This document shows, one piece after another, positions 1 through 5,789 of a stretch of DNA of 12,463 nt. Both the position numbers and the translations under genes were made by a program. The first letter of the stretch is position 1. Every line of letters starts with the position of its first letter. The notes under the pieces were generated by a model. It was not told where the DNA came from and ran no database searches. It worked only from the letters and a program-made list of their open reading frames with translations. This DNA is from Acidobacteriota bacterium. Lineage in GTDB: Bacteria; Acidobacteriota; Vicinamibacteria; Vicinamibacterales; Fen-181. Location: NCBI GenBank assembly GCA_021779795.1, contig JAJXZZ010000039.1:1-12463 (forward strand). The letters run 5' to 3'.

Positions 1-800
1 TTCGTCGGCCGATCCAGCGTGAGCCGGTACACGTCGTTGAACGCCCCCGCCGTCGCCCGGTCCACGGTCTCCTTCATGACCCGGTCTCCGCTGCCCAGCC
101 GGCCCGACACCTGCGCCGACGTCGAGATGCCCTGCTCGGCGGGATCTTCCCAGTGCGACTCCTCGCCCGGCTGGGCCGCCAGCTCGCGCGCATGGGCGAC
201 CTTCGCCGTGGCGTCCCGCCACACGGGGCTCGAGGTCGTCCAGAGGGTCATCGTCGAAATCAAGGTGCCCGTGCCGAATGGCGCCACGTAGTCGTTCACC
301 GCCGCCGTCATCAGCAGGCGGACGTCCGCGTAGGAGTGGCCCGGCGACTTGACGAAGGCCTCGATCCGGGGGATGGTCCGGCGCAGCAGGTCGGGGTACT
401 GGTCGCGCCGCACGCCCTTGTCGGTGGCCGCGTTGATCTCGGCCAGCGCCCTGAAGGCGTCGTCGATGAGCGACACGGGCGCGGCGCTCGCAGGCGGCGC
501 TGCCGCCACCGGCTGTGGGATCCCGGCCGACGGCGCAACCGCCGCCGGCTGCGGTTCGCTGGCAACGAACGCGATGGTGGCGACGTCATCCAGGGGCAGC
601 GTCAGTCGTCGCCCGGCAACCTGCAGCACGACCTCTTTCTGGTCGGCCGAGACGAACACTCCCTCGATCCTGTCCCCCTGCTTCGTCGTCACGGCCGCCC
701 GGCGTCCGGGCGCCTGCGCCCAGGCGAGACTTGCCGCGCACACCAGCATCGACACGACAAGCAGACGGCGAAGCAAGCCGCTGCCAGGGATGAGATTCAC
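1..800 (-). CDS. Secreted protein of unknown function, N-terminal small beta-barrel-like domain (3' end outside window)
   Basis: Reading the minus strand from a GTG at 800 gives at least 266 open codons running off the left edge. The start is chosen because a GGAGG lies about 7 bases upstream and a signal peptide follows directly: RR at residues 11-12, a hydrophobic core to about 24, and an AWA/QA cleavage site after residue 28. Residues about 35-80 read as a short beta-rich module (TTKQGDRIEGVFVSADQ, then VVLQVAGRRLTLPLDDVATI). It is of the kind seen in small SH3/LSm-like barrels of exported proteins. An Ala/Pro-rich linker follows (about 82-109), then a mostly helical region. I do not recognise the C-terminal family. 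It lies 113 bases downstream of the GNAT gene on the same strand and has its own candidate promoter. The product is probably periplasmic or secreted; substrate and role are unknown. Confidence 0.8.
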   Translation of the reverse strand, partial: MNLIPGSGLLRRLLVVSMLVCAASLAWAQAPGRRAAVTTKQGDRIEGVFVSADQKEVVLQVAGRRLTLPLDDVATIAFVASEPQPAAVAPSAGIPQPVAAAPPASAAPVSLIDDAFRALAEINAATDKGVRRDQYPDLLRRTIPRIEAFVKSPGHSYADVRLLMTAAVNDYVAPFGTGTLISTMTLWTTSSPVWRDATAKVAHARELAAQPGEESHWEDPAEQGISTSAQVSGRLGSGDRVMKETVDRATAGAFNDVYRLTLDRPT

Positions 801-844
801 GCGCCACCTCCAGGAACGACGCCCGCGACGCGGGCCGAACACCC

Positions 845-873
845 ATGCTGCCCCGAGGCCGGAGAACAGTCAA
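845..873 (-). promoter_or_regulatory. Candidate sigma-70 promoter for the secreted-protein gene
   Basis: On the minus strand TTGACT (complement of 868-873) and CAGCAT (complement of 845-850) are 17 bases apart. The -35 box matches consensus at 5 of 6 positions and the -10 at only 3 of 6. The predicted transcript start near 838 would give a leader of about 38 bases holding the GGAGG. This would let the secreted-protein gene be transcribed apart from the GNAT gene upstream. It is inferred from motif and spacing only. Confidence 0.35.
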
Positions 874-913
874 CACTCCCGGGCGAGGCCGCCGCGCCGG
901 GCGCGGAATCGGA

Positions 914-1426
914 TCACAGCGCGCACGAGAAGAGCTTCAGTTCAGCATCGCCCGGTTCGAGGCGCACCATGCGCTCGAACGCGAAGCCCAGCTTGTCGAG
1001 GACGCGGATCGAGGGCTCGTTGCCCGGCGCCGTGATGGCCACCAGCCGCTTCAGGCCGAGCACGCCCGCCGCGTAGGTCTTGACGGCCCGCGCCGATTCC
1101 ACCGCGTACCCGTTCTTCCAGTGCGCCGGCAGGAACGCGAAGCCGATGTCCACGTCGTCGAGCCCCGCGCGCCTGACGAGGCCGCAGATGCCCGCGGTCT
1201 CTCCGCTGTCCCGCACGACGACCGCGTACAGGCCGAAGCCGTACCGCGCATAACTCGCCACGGGGCCGTTCCGGATGTACGTGACGGCCTGCCTCACCGT
1301 GCGGGCGCCACGGTCGCCGATGTTGCGGATGAACGACGGCTGGTTGAGCAGGTCGAGCATGAACGGCGCGTCCCTGGCGGTGAGGCGCCTCAAGACCAGT
1401 CGCTCGGTTTCGATGACAGGCTTCAC
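914..1426 (-). CDS. GNAT-family N-acetyltransferase, RimJ/RimL type
   Basis: This 170-residue protein transfers an acetyl group from acetyl-CoA to an amine; the substrate cannot be read from sequence. The N-terminus ETERLVLRRLTARDA is the usual opening of the RimJ/RimL (Acetyltransf_3) branch. The acetyl-CoA loop region reads AHWKNGYAVESARAV, corresponding to the W-x-x-G-Y-A-x-E segment of the family. The C-terminal part has the typical N-x-x-S-x-R-V-L-x-K-L-G-F stretch (NEPSIRVLDKLGF). The length is normal for a single-domain member. The reading frame stays open upstream to an ATG at 1540. I chose the GTG at 1426 because GGAGGG lies 5 bases before it, the family homology starts there, and the upstream 38 residues look like translated noncoding DNA. 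The gene may share a transcript with the secreted-protein gene downstream. Confidence 0.9.
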   Translation of the reverse strand: MKPVIETERLVLRRLTARDAPFMLDLLNQPSFIRNIGDRGARTVRQAVTYIRNGPVASYARYGFGLYAVVVRDSGETAGICGLVRRAGLDDVDIGFAFLPAHWKNGYAVESARAVKTYAAGVLGLKRLVAITAPGNEPSIRVLDKLGFAFERMVRLEPGDAELKLFSCAL

Positions 1427-1574
1427 GAGGCCCTCCGGCGATCCCCCCCAAACAGGTTCCAGTATGGCCGATCGCGGGCCGCCCGTCATACCCCGGCCGC
1501 CAGCCCCGGCTGGGCCCCGGTCGCGCGGCCGGCTCGCCATTCACCGAACCCGCACGACTCGAGAGGAGGCTGGC

Positions 1575-1859
1575 ATGGCGGCCATGACGGACGTGGCGCA
1601 GGCGTTCTTCGTCGCGTGCGAGAGCGGCCGGGGATGGGACGCGTGCAAGCCGTTCTGCGCCCCGAATGCCACGTTCTCGGCCCAGGCCGAGCCCCTGCTC
1701 GACGTGAAGACGCTGGCTGCCGACCAGACGCGGCAAAACGTCGCGGCGTACGCGGTGTTCTATCGCGGCGCCGGTTGCAGGCCCGCCGCCGGCGCCTTCT
1801 TCACGAACGCGTGGCGTTCGCGAAGAAGGCGGGCTAGAATCGGCTCCGCGGAGGTGACC
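1575..1859 (+). pseudogene. Degenerate SnoaL/NTF2-like gene with internal deletion and lost C-terminus
   Basis: An ATG at 1575 with AGGAGG 6 bases upstream opens a reading frame whose first about 45 codons match a well-known small SnoaL-like (NTF2-fold) family. The tell-tale segments are FFVACESGRGWDACKPFC and NATFSAQAEPLLDVKTL. In intact relatives about 25 residues follow, including an EWMKG and PDGRYE-type stretch, before a segment like DEERQNVAAYAVF. Here KTL runs directly into AADQTRQNVAAYAVF, so that block is missing in frame. After AYAVF the family sequence stops and the frame enters a strong hairpin. There is no stop codon, so translation could run in frame into the next gene and give a 291-residue read-through product. 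The pocket-forming second half of the fold is absent, so I call this a non-functional remnant. A gene finder might report 1575-2450 as one CDS. Family recognition is from memory. Confidence 0.6.
1793..1831. repeat. Long inverted repeat: 18-bp arms, 3-base loop
   Basis: The arms 1793-1810 and 1814-1831 are inverted complements at 17 of 18 positions, around the loop GTG. No T-tract follows on either strand, so this is not a textbook intrinsic terminator. It sits at the point where the SnoaL-like homology ends and about 28 bases before the start of the next gene. It could act as a transcript-stabilising or attenuating hairpin, or be the scar or end of a small palindromic element. Confidence 0.75.
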
Positions 1860-2450
1860 ATGACTGGACGCGCGCCGTCGGTCGTTGCCCAGCCCCCCGA
1901 GTGGATCGCGGCGGAGATGCCGCCCGGGTATCAGACGCGCCTGCTCGAGATCCAGCGCCTGTCGGACGACCTGCACTCCATGGACCGCATCGGAAACGTG
2001 CTCTGGGGCAGCGGCGACGCCCTGCGCAGCGCGGTGGGGGCCGTCTTCGGCGCGATCAAGTGCGAGGTCGAGACCCCGGCCGCCGGGCCGATCGCGGTCA
2101 AACTGGGCGACGCTCGCCGCCTGCTCGTCATCGTCTCCGACGCCGTCTCCCCACTCCGGAAGTCGGACGACGAACTGGCCCTGGCGTTTCATGCCCTCCA
2201 GTTCGCGGGGCCGGGCGACCGGGTCGTGGTCGTCGCCGGGCACGACCGCGAGACGCCGCCGGCCGATCGCGCCGACGCCATCCTCCCGGACGCGCTCGCC
2301 GTGCTCCAGCGCATGGGCGTCGCCCTCCTCACGACCGCCACGCTCTTCAGGCTCTGGCGGCTGTCGCTGGAGGACGCGCAGAAGGGGCGGCAGGCGCTCG
2401 AACGACTCCACGCGCAGGACGGCGGCCTGTTCGCCCTGCCCCCGCGCTGA
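1860..2450 (+). CDS. Uncharacterised protein, probable degenerate restriction-endonuclease-like fold
   Basis: An ATG at 1860 preceded by GGAGGTGA encodes 196 residues. A helical N-terminus (about 24-45) leads into LWGSGDALRSAVGAVFGAI (49-67), then beta-strand-like segments at 77-82, 87-93 and 121-126, and ends with TTATLFRLWRLSL (158-170). The order resembles proteins with a PD-(D/E)XK-like core: a 'W-G-x-G-x-x-L-x-x-A-V' helix, a central sheet, and a 'lTT-x-x-L-f-x-l-W' tail. Where the catalytic D...E-x-K would be expected, the sequence reads PIAVKLGDARRLLVIVSD, with no acidic-x-Lys triad. If the fold assignment is right, the protein is therefore probably catalytically dead. I see no signal peptide or membrane segment, so it is probably cytoplasmic. 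It is in frame with the SnoaL remnant upstream. The fold is an inference from pattern only; I recognise no named gene. Confidence 0.7.
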   Translation: MTGRAPSVVAQPPEWIAAEMPPGYQTRLLEIQRLSDDLHSMDRIGNVLWGSGDALRSAVGAVFGAIKCEVETPAAGPIAVKLGDARRLLVIVSDAVSPLRKSDDELALAFHALQFAGPGDRVVVVAGHDRETPPADRADAILPDALAVLQRMGVALLTTATLFRLWRLSLEDAQKGRQALERLHAQDGGLFALPPR

Positions 2451-2510
2451 CGCGCCCGGGGCCCGATCCGCGTCGTGGCGCCCGGGCGGCCGATCGTGGC
2501 CGTCGAGGGG

Positions 2511-2529
2511 CTGCGGTCCCCGACCGCAG
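2511..2529 (+). other. Short hairpin upstream of the alcohol dehydrogenase
   Basis: Arms 2511-2517 and 2523-2529 are perfect 7-bp complements around a 5-base loop, 60 bases after the stop of the preceding gene and about 30 before the next start. There is no T-tract. It may be a weak terminator or a leader structure for the dehydrogenase gene, or simply GC-rich chance. Confidence 0.3.
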
Positions 2530-2560
2530 TGGTATCGTTGAGAGAGGAGGTTTCCCGACG

Positions 2561-3616
2561 ATGACCAAAGTGCACGGCTACGCCGCCCACGGCGCCGCTT
2601 CGCCGCTCGGCCCCTTCGCGTTCGAACGCCGCGACCCGGGCCCGCGCGACGTCGAAATCGACATCCAGTTCTGCGGGGTCTGCCACTCGGACCTGCACAC
2701 GGTCCGCAACGAGTGGGCGAACAGCGTCTATCCCGTCGTGCCCGGCCACGAGATCGTCGGCCGCGTGAGCCGCATCGGCAGCGCCGTCACGGGGTTCAAG
2801 GCAGGCGGCATCGCCGCCGTCGGCTGCATGGTGGACTCGTGCCGGACGTGCCCGGAGTGCGAGGCCGGCCTGGAGCAGTACTGCCAGCACGGCGCCATCC
2901 TGACCTACAACAGCCCGGACAAGCACCTCGGCGGGATGACGTTCGGCGGGTACTCGAACCGCGTCGTCGTGGACGAGGCGTTCGTGCTGCGGGTGTCCGA
3001 CAAGCTGAACCTCGCCGCGGCCGCGCCGCTGCTCTGCGCGGGCATCACCACGTACTCCCCGCTCCGGCACTGGGGCGTCGGCAAGGACTCGAAGGTCGGC
3101 ATCGTGGGCCTCGGCGGCCTCGGCCACATGGGACTCAAGTTCGCCCACGCCTTCGGCGCCCACACGGTGCTCTTCACGACGTCGCCGGGCAAGACGGCCG
3201 ACGCCCGCCGCCTGGGGGCCGACGCGGTGGTCATGTCGAGGAACCCCGACGAGATGAAGCGGCACGCGGGCAGCTTCGACTTCATCCTCGACACCGTCGC
3301 CGCGCCTCACGATCTCGACGCGCTGACGTCACTCCTGAAGCGCGACGGCACGCTGTGCCTGGTGGGCGCCCCGGCGACGCCGCACCCGTCGCCGATGGTG
3401 TTCAACCTGATCTTCAAGCGCCGCCGCATCGCCGGCTCGCTCATCGGCGGCATCGCCGAAACGCAGGAGATGCTGGACTTTTGCGCCGATCGCGGGATCA
3501 CGTGCGACGTCGAGATGATCCCGATCCAGCAGATCAACACCGCCTACGAGCGGATGCTGCGGAGCGACGTGAAGTACCGGTTCGTCATCGACATGGCGTC
3601 GCTGCCGCGGGCATAG
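2561..3616 (+). CDS. yahK: Zinc-dependent NADP(H) alcohol dehydrogenase / aldehyde reductase, YahK type
   Basis: The protein has 351 residues and is full length for the cinnamyl-alcohol-dehydrogenase-like branch of medium-chain dehydrogenases, which reversibly reduces aldehydes to alcohols in the cytoplasm. It resembles E. coli YahK along its whole length. The catalytic zinc ligands are visible: C41 in GVCHSD, H63 in PGHE, and C159 in LLCAGITTY. The structural zinc ligands are C94, C97, C100 and C108. The Rossmann motif GLGGLGH lies at 183-189. TTSPGK (206-211), with a Ser and Lys just after the second beta strand, fits NADP(H) preference. One oddity is residues 81-86, AGGIAA, where relatives have a Gly-Asp-x-Val-Gly turn; it lies between domain elements and is unlikely to abolish activity. 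The ATG at 2561 has AGAGGAGG about 10 bases upstream. The gene seems to stand alone. Confidence 0.95.
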   Translation: MTKVHGYAAHGAASPLGPFAFERRDPGPRDVEIDIQFCGVCHSDLHTVRNEWANSVYPVVPGHEIVGRVSRIGSAVTGFKAGGIAAVGCMVDSCRTCPECEAGLEQYCQHGAILTYNSPDKHLGGMTFGGYSNRVVVDEAFVLRVSDKLNLAAAAPLLCAGITTYSPLRHWGVGKDSKVGIVGLGGLGHMGLKFAHAFGAHTVLFTTSPGKTADARRLGADAVVMSRNPDEMKRHAGSFDFILDTVAAPHDLDALTSLLKRDGTLCLVGAPATPHPSPMVFNLIFKRRRIAGSLIGGIAETQEMLDFCADRGITCDVEMIPIQQINTAYERMLRSDVKYRFVIDMASLPRA

Positions 3617-3680
3617 GCCGGGCACCGTGCCATCCGAGACCGCTGCCAGAGAGGCATAACCCGGCCCAAGCTCGGCCGGC

Positions 3681-3723
3681 TGGCAGATTTGGGTCGCCCA
3701 TGGCGGCGCGCCTTCACTTGGCC
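3681..3723. repeat. Left copy of a 43-base direct repeat flanking the PEP-CTERM gene
   Basis: 3681-3723 matches 4755-4797 at 36 of 43 positions without gaps, including an unbroken 15-base core CGGCGCGCCTTCACx at the 3' half. Both copies contain an ATG (3700 and 4774) followed by codons for M-x-A-R-L-H-x-A. This copy leads into no open gene; the right copy starts a small membrane-protein remnant. It may mark a duplication or insertion boundary for the segment between. Confidence 0.65.
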
Positions 3724-3733
3724 AAACACACGA

Positions 3734-3756
3734 AGGGCCACCGCGATGGTGGCCCT
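3734..3756 (-). terminator. Hairpin terminator candidate after the PEP-CTERM gene
   Basis: A perfect 9-bp stem (3734-3742 with 3748-3756) closes a 5-base loop. It lies 26 bases beyond the PEP-CTERM stop on the minus strand, and the minus strand continues with TCGTGTGTTTGG, a modest T-rich tail. It also lies about 120 bases past the dehydrogenase stop on the plus strand, so it may work in both directions. Confidence 0.6.
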
Positions 3757-3781
3757 CGATAACTCCCCAGCCGGTCGCCGA

Positions 3782-4465
3782 CTACGTGCGGCGCTTGCGC
3801 ACGGCCCTCACGACCCCGACGAGTCCACTGCCAAGCAAGAGGAGAGACGTCGGCTCTGGGACCGGTGCCGGTTCTGGAGCGCCAACCGTGAACGCATACC
3901 AGTTCTCGTAAGTGTCCGTGAACGTGATCTGACTGAACACGCCCGAGAACTGGACTACCCCGTTGCCTTCGCGCCCGCACACCTGCGACCCGTTGACGAC
4001 AACCGACCCGCCGCCATATTGCGAGTTCGGGCCGCCAGCCTGCAGCGTTGGCGTCAGGTCGCCGAAATTGAAGCAGGCTTGAAGCCCCGGCTGGCCAAGG
4101 CTCCAAATCGCGAAGACGGGGTCGGTCACCGGAGACGAGAAGGTGATCGTATTGGGGCCCGTATATGATCCGTTCAGCCCCAGGTAGTCACCGACGACGC
4201 TCGGAGAGGTGGTGACAGTTCCTCCAATAAACGAACTGTTCGGTGACCACATGCTGCTCGACCCGTTGATCACATACCCGATCACTTGCCCGGTGTAGCT
4301 CACGGTCACGCCGCCCAGCGAGCCGCTGGCGGAGCCGGGAGCGCCCGTGCTGGCCGCCGTCCAGTTTGTCCAGGTCGTTATCGTTCCCGCGGACGCCGGA
4401 CCCGCGGCGATTGCCAGCGAGACTGCGACCACAGCAATCAACCACTTCTTCCTGTCCATTGTCAT
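3782..4465 (-). CDS. PEP-CTERM sorting-domain exported protein
   Basis: This 227-residue protein is expected to be secreted and then processed by an exosortase, typically in bacteria making extracellular polysaccharide or biofilm. A signal peptide opens it (DRKKWLIAVVAVSLAIAAG, cleavage near PASA/G after residue 26). The body is rich in Gly, Ser, Thr and Asn and looks all-beta. It holds only two cysteines (ACFNFG and QVCGREG), a possible disulfide. The tail is a classic PEP-CTERM signal: VPEP at 202-205, a hydrophobic helix LLLLGSGLVGVV, and a basic end RKRRT. I place the start at the ATG at 4465 because AAAGGAG lies about 6 bases upstream and the signal peptide follows at once; the frame stays open upstream to 4627 without coding character. 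The exosortase is not in this window. Base composition is clearly more AT-rich than in the neighbours, suggesting acquisition or relaxed codon use. Confidence 0.93.
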   Translation of the reverse strand: MTMDRKKWLIAVVAVSLAIAAGPASAGTITTWTNWTAASTGAPGSASGSLGGVTVSYTGQVIGYVINGSSSMWSPNSSFIGGTVTTSPSVVGDYLGLNGSYTGPNTITFSSPVTDPVFAIWSLGQPGLQACFNFGDLTPTLQAGGPNSQYGGGSVVVNGSQVCGREGNGVVQFSGVFSQITFTDTYENWYAFTVGAPEPAPVPEPTSLLLLGSGLVGVVRAVRKRRT

Positions 4466-4586
4466 ACCCAGCTCCTTTGCCCGGCGCGATGCCCACAGGC
4501 CTCGCGACGCCCGCGGCGTGCCCCTGTTCCTCTGGTCCGCACTCACGGCCAGTAAACGGCTGCCACACTGTTCCGGTGGCGCAGCC

Positions 4587-4602
4587 AGCAAAAACAGAGC
4601 CA
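4587..4602 (-). promoter_or_regulatory. Sigma-54 (-24/-12) promoter candidate for the PEP-CTERM gene
   Basis: The minus strand reads TGGCTCTGTTTTTGCT. Against the RpoN consensus TGGCACG-N4-TTGCW this keeps TGGC, one base of ACG, TTGC and the final T. The invariant GG and GC are exactly 10 bases apart. Initiation would fall near 4576, giving a leader of about 110 bases. PEP-CTERM genes in several bacteria are known to be RpoN-dependent with a PrsK/PrsR two-component pair, so both position and target make sense. Confidence 0.55.
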
Positions 4603-4644
4603 CCCCAGTGGCGTTTAGCTGGGCCAAAATTTCACCGGCGCGTC

Positions 4645-4673
4645 GTAACAGTCAGACTCTCAGGTGACATTAC
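4645..4673. promoter_or_regulatory. Imperfect inverted repeat, possible activator site
   Basis: GTAACAGTCA (4645-4654) and TGACATTAC (4665-4673) form an imperfect dyad, GTAA..GTCA / TGAC.TTAC, with 10 bases between. Its centre is about 83 bases upstream of the predicted sigma-54 start, in the range where enhancer-binding activators dock. No known motif is claimed. Confidence 0.3.
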
Positions 4674-4676
4674 TTC

Positions 4677-4695
4677 GAGAATTCGAAGAATTCTC
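4677..4695. promoter_or_regulatory. Perfect inverted repeat, possible enhancer-binding-protein site
   Basis: GAGAATTC-GAA-GAATTCTC is a perfect 8+8 dyad centred near 4686, about 110 bases upstream of the predicted sigma-54 start. It is overlapped by an imperfect dyad TTCGA-GAAT-TCGAA (4674-4687). An AT-rich perfect palindrome is unusual in this GC-rich context. Position and symmetry suit an upstream activating sequence for a PrsR/NtrC-like regulator. Confidence 0.45.
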
Positions 4696-4754
4696 CTTGC
4701 TGGCTGACGAAATACGAAGGTCCATCGAGCGAAAGGCGGCGCCCGCCCAGCTGG

Positions 4755-4797
4755 TGGCAGACTGGGGCCGCTCATGCCGGCGCGCCTTCACCCGGCC
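4755..4797. repeat. Right copy of the 43-base direct repeat flanking the PEP-CTERM gene
   Basis: This is the partner of 3681-3723 (36 of 43 identical, no gaps), 1,074 bases away. It runs through the ATG at 4774 into the small frameshifted gene, so this copy is the one with coding context. Confidence 0.65.
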
Positions 4798-4966
4798 GAC
4801 GTCGCCATCCTCGCCATCCTGCTCGTCGCGGCCGTCTTCTGTGCTCTACAGGTCGCTCGGCCGGCTGGCCAGGTGGTCATCGACGCGAACGACGGTCCGG
4901 GGCGAGCCGGAGGTGGACCACCTCGAGGCCACGCTGGACGGCGCGTTGGAAACAGCCCAGGCCTGA
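4774..4966 (+). pseudogene. Small frameshifted membrane-anchored protein gene (remnant)
   Basis: From the ATG at 4774 the frame gives MPARLHPADVAILAILLVAA and then VFCALQ, a single N-terminal membrane segment, followed by PAGQVVIDANDG. Codons to about 4895 have G or C in almost every third position. After that the same bias moves to the +1 frame (GEPEVDHLEATLDGALETAQA), which ends at a TGA at 4964-4966, three bases from the convergent cytochrome stop. A one-base frameshift near 4890-4900 in a gene of about 64 codons explains this. The shape (short N-terminal membrane helix, then a VVID.. strand) recalls the start of NusG-domain-II-like membrane proteins, but it is too short to be sure. The start lies within the right copy of the direct repeat. 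Confidence 0.4.
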
Positions 4967-4969
4967 CGC

Positions 4970-5539
4970 CTACTTCGCCGGCGGTTTCCCGACGGCGGGC
5001 GGCGATGTCGGCTGGCTACCGGCCCTGGTCAGCCCGGCTGCCGCCCGCCAGGCCGCCTGCGCCTCCGGCGGCAGGTCTCCCGAGTGCTTGACGAAGGCGA
5101 TCACCGTCCAGATCTGGTCGTCGGTCAGGATTCCGTCCCACGACGGCATCCCCGTCATCCGAATCCCGTGCTTGGCGACCCACCACAGGTGCGAGTCGGG
5201 GTCGCCCGGTATCCGGTTGACGATCTGCGGGACCGGCGGGCTGAACTTCGCCCGCATCACGCTGATGCGGTGCGCGGCGCCCCCGTGGCAGAAGGCGCAG
5301 TGACGCTCGTAGAGGCGCGCGCCGTCGGCCAGCGCGGCCGGCACCGGCGGCACGGGGTTCGCCTGGTTCGGCGCGTGCGCCCCGACGTAGGCGTCGGTCG
5401 CCATGTTCGCCAGCCGGCGCTCGATCGCGCTCGGCGGGTTGTCGGCGCCGATCGGGAACAGGCCGAAGGTGATGACCAGCAACCCGACGCCCGCGATGAT
5501 CAGCAGCGTCAGCACGATTCCGCCGAGCACTCCCCGCAT
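4970..5539 (-). CDS. Membrane-anchored monoheme c-type cytochrome
   Basis: The 189-residue protein has an N-terminal uncleaved membrane helix (VLGGIVLTLLIIAGVGLLVITFG cut short here: about residues 4-26) and a periplasmic class-I cytochrome c domain. The haem motif CAFCH is at 81-85. The distal methionine ligand is M128 or M131 in IRMTGMPSWDG, followed by LTDDQIWTVIAFVKH (138-152), the usual C-terminal helix of small electron-transfer cytochromes. A Pro/Ala-rich tail closes it. The ATG at 5539 has AGGAG 7 bases upstream; the longer open frame to 5797 has no coding character and overlaps the divergent promoter region. No oxidase or reductase gene is adjacent, so the electron partner is unknown. 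Related single-helix cytochromes often serve membrane dehydrogenases or terminal oxidases. Confidence 0.9.
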   Translation of the reverse strand: MRGVLGGIVLTLLIIAGVGLLVITFGLFPIGADNPPSAIERRLANMATDAYVGAHAPNQANPVPPVPAALADGARLYERHCAFCHGGAAHRISVMRAKFSPPVPQIVNRIPGDPDSHLWWVAKHGIRMTGMPSWDGILTDDQIWTVIAFVKHSGDLPPEAQAAWRAAAGLTRAGSQPTSPPAVGKPPAK

Positions 5540-5593
5540 AGATGTCTCCTGGAATCGCCGGGTCACGACGGCTGCAACCCCGGATCGCCCGAT

Positions 5594-5622
5594 AGTGTAG
5601 CGCGTTGATCGAACGCCAGGAA
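5594..5622 (-). promoter_or_regulatory. Weak promoter candidate for the cytochrome gene
   Basis: The minus strand has TACACT (complement of 5594-5599) 17 bases after TTCCTG (complement of 5617-5622). The -10 is reasonable (4 of 6) and the -35 poor (2 of 6). Transcription would start near 5587, leaving a leader of about 48 bases. Confidence 0.25.
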
Positions 5623-5719
5623 GATCGGACGGCGGGGAGGGCCCGGGGCGGCGTCGGGCCGCAAGCCGCCAGTCGCCCTTGAAAGGCTTATGGACGCAGG
5701 TGGCGGGGGTTCGATAAGA

Positions 5720-5754
5720 TACAATGATCGGTACCCGAAACAAGGTTCGGCACC
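5720..5754 (+). promoter_or_regulatory. -10 box and leader dyad upstream of the serine-palmitoyltransferase-like gene
   Basis: TACAAT at 5720-5725 is a 5-of-6 match to a -10 box in an otherwise GC-rich stretch; I see no convincing -35. It overlaps the upstream in-frame ATG at 5724, so if this promoter is used that ATG is not transcribed and the start must be 5790. Just downstream GGTACCCGAA (5730-5739) and TTCGGCACC (5746-5754) form an imperfect inverted repeat that could be a leader hairpin or an operator. Confidence 0.4.
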
Positions 5755-5789
5755 GTGGCGTTCGAGCGCTTTCGGGCATAGGTCGCCTC

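Larger units (their letters stand above)
4466..4773. other. Noncoding regulatory region upstream of the PEP-CTERM gene
   Basis: About 300 bases without a gene I can support. The plus-strand frame opened by GTG at 4664 has no recognisable product. The part nearest the PEP-CTERM start (4466-4586) would be its leader. Beyond it lie the sigma-54-like promoter and two inverted repeats listed separately. The rest (about 4696-4754) shows nothing I can name. Confidence 0.6.

Noticed and set aside
1427..1574. Divergent promoters between the GNAT gene and the SnoaL remnant
   Set aside because: A CATACT -10-like box can be found on the minus strand but with no acceptable -35; the support is too weak to list.
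942..2411. Minus-strand frame of about 489 codons spanning the GNAT gene and the genes to its right
   Set aside because: It runs out of frame through the GNAT gene and antisense to two plus-strand genes, with shadow-type composition.
4664..4966. Plus-strand frame from a GTG at 4664
   Set aside because: Its early part has no coding bias and overlaps the inverted repeat at 4677-4695. Only its last about 24 codons look coding, and these belong to the frameshifted gene starting at 4774.
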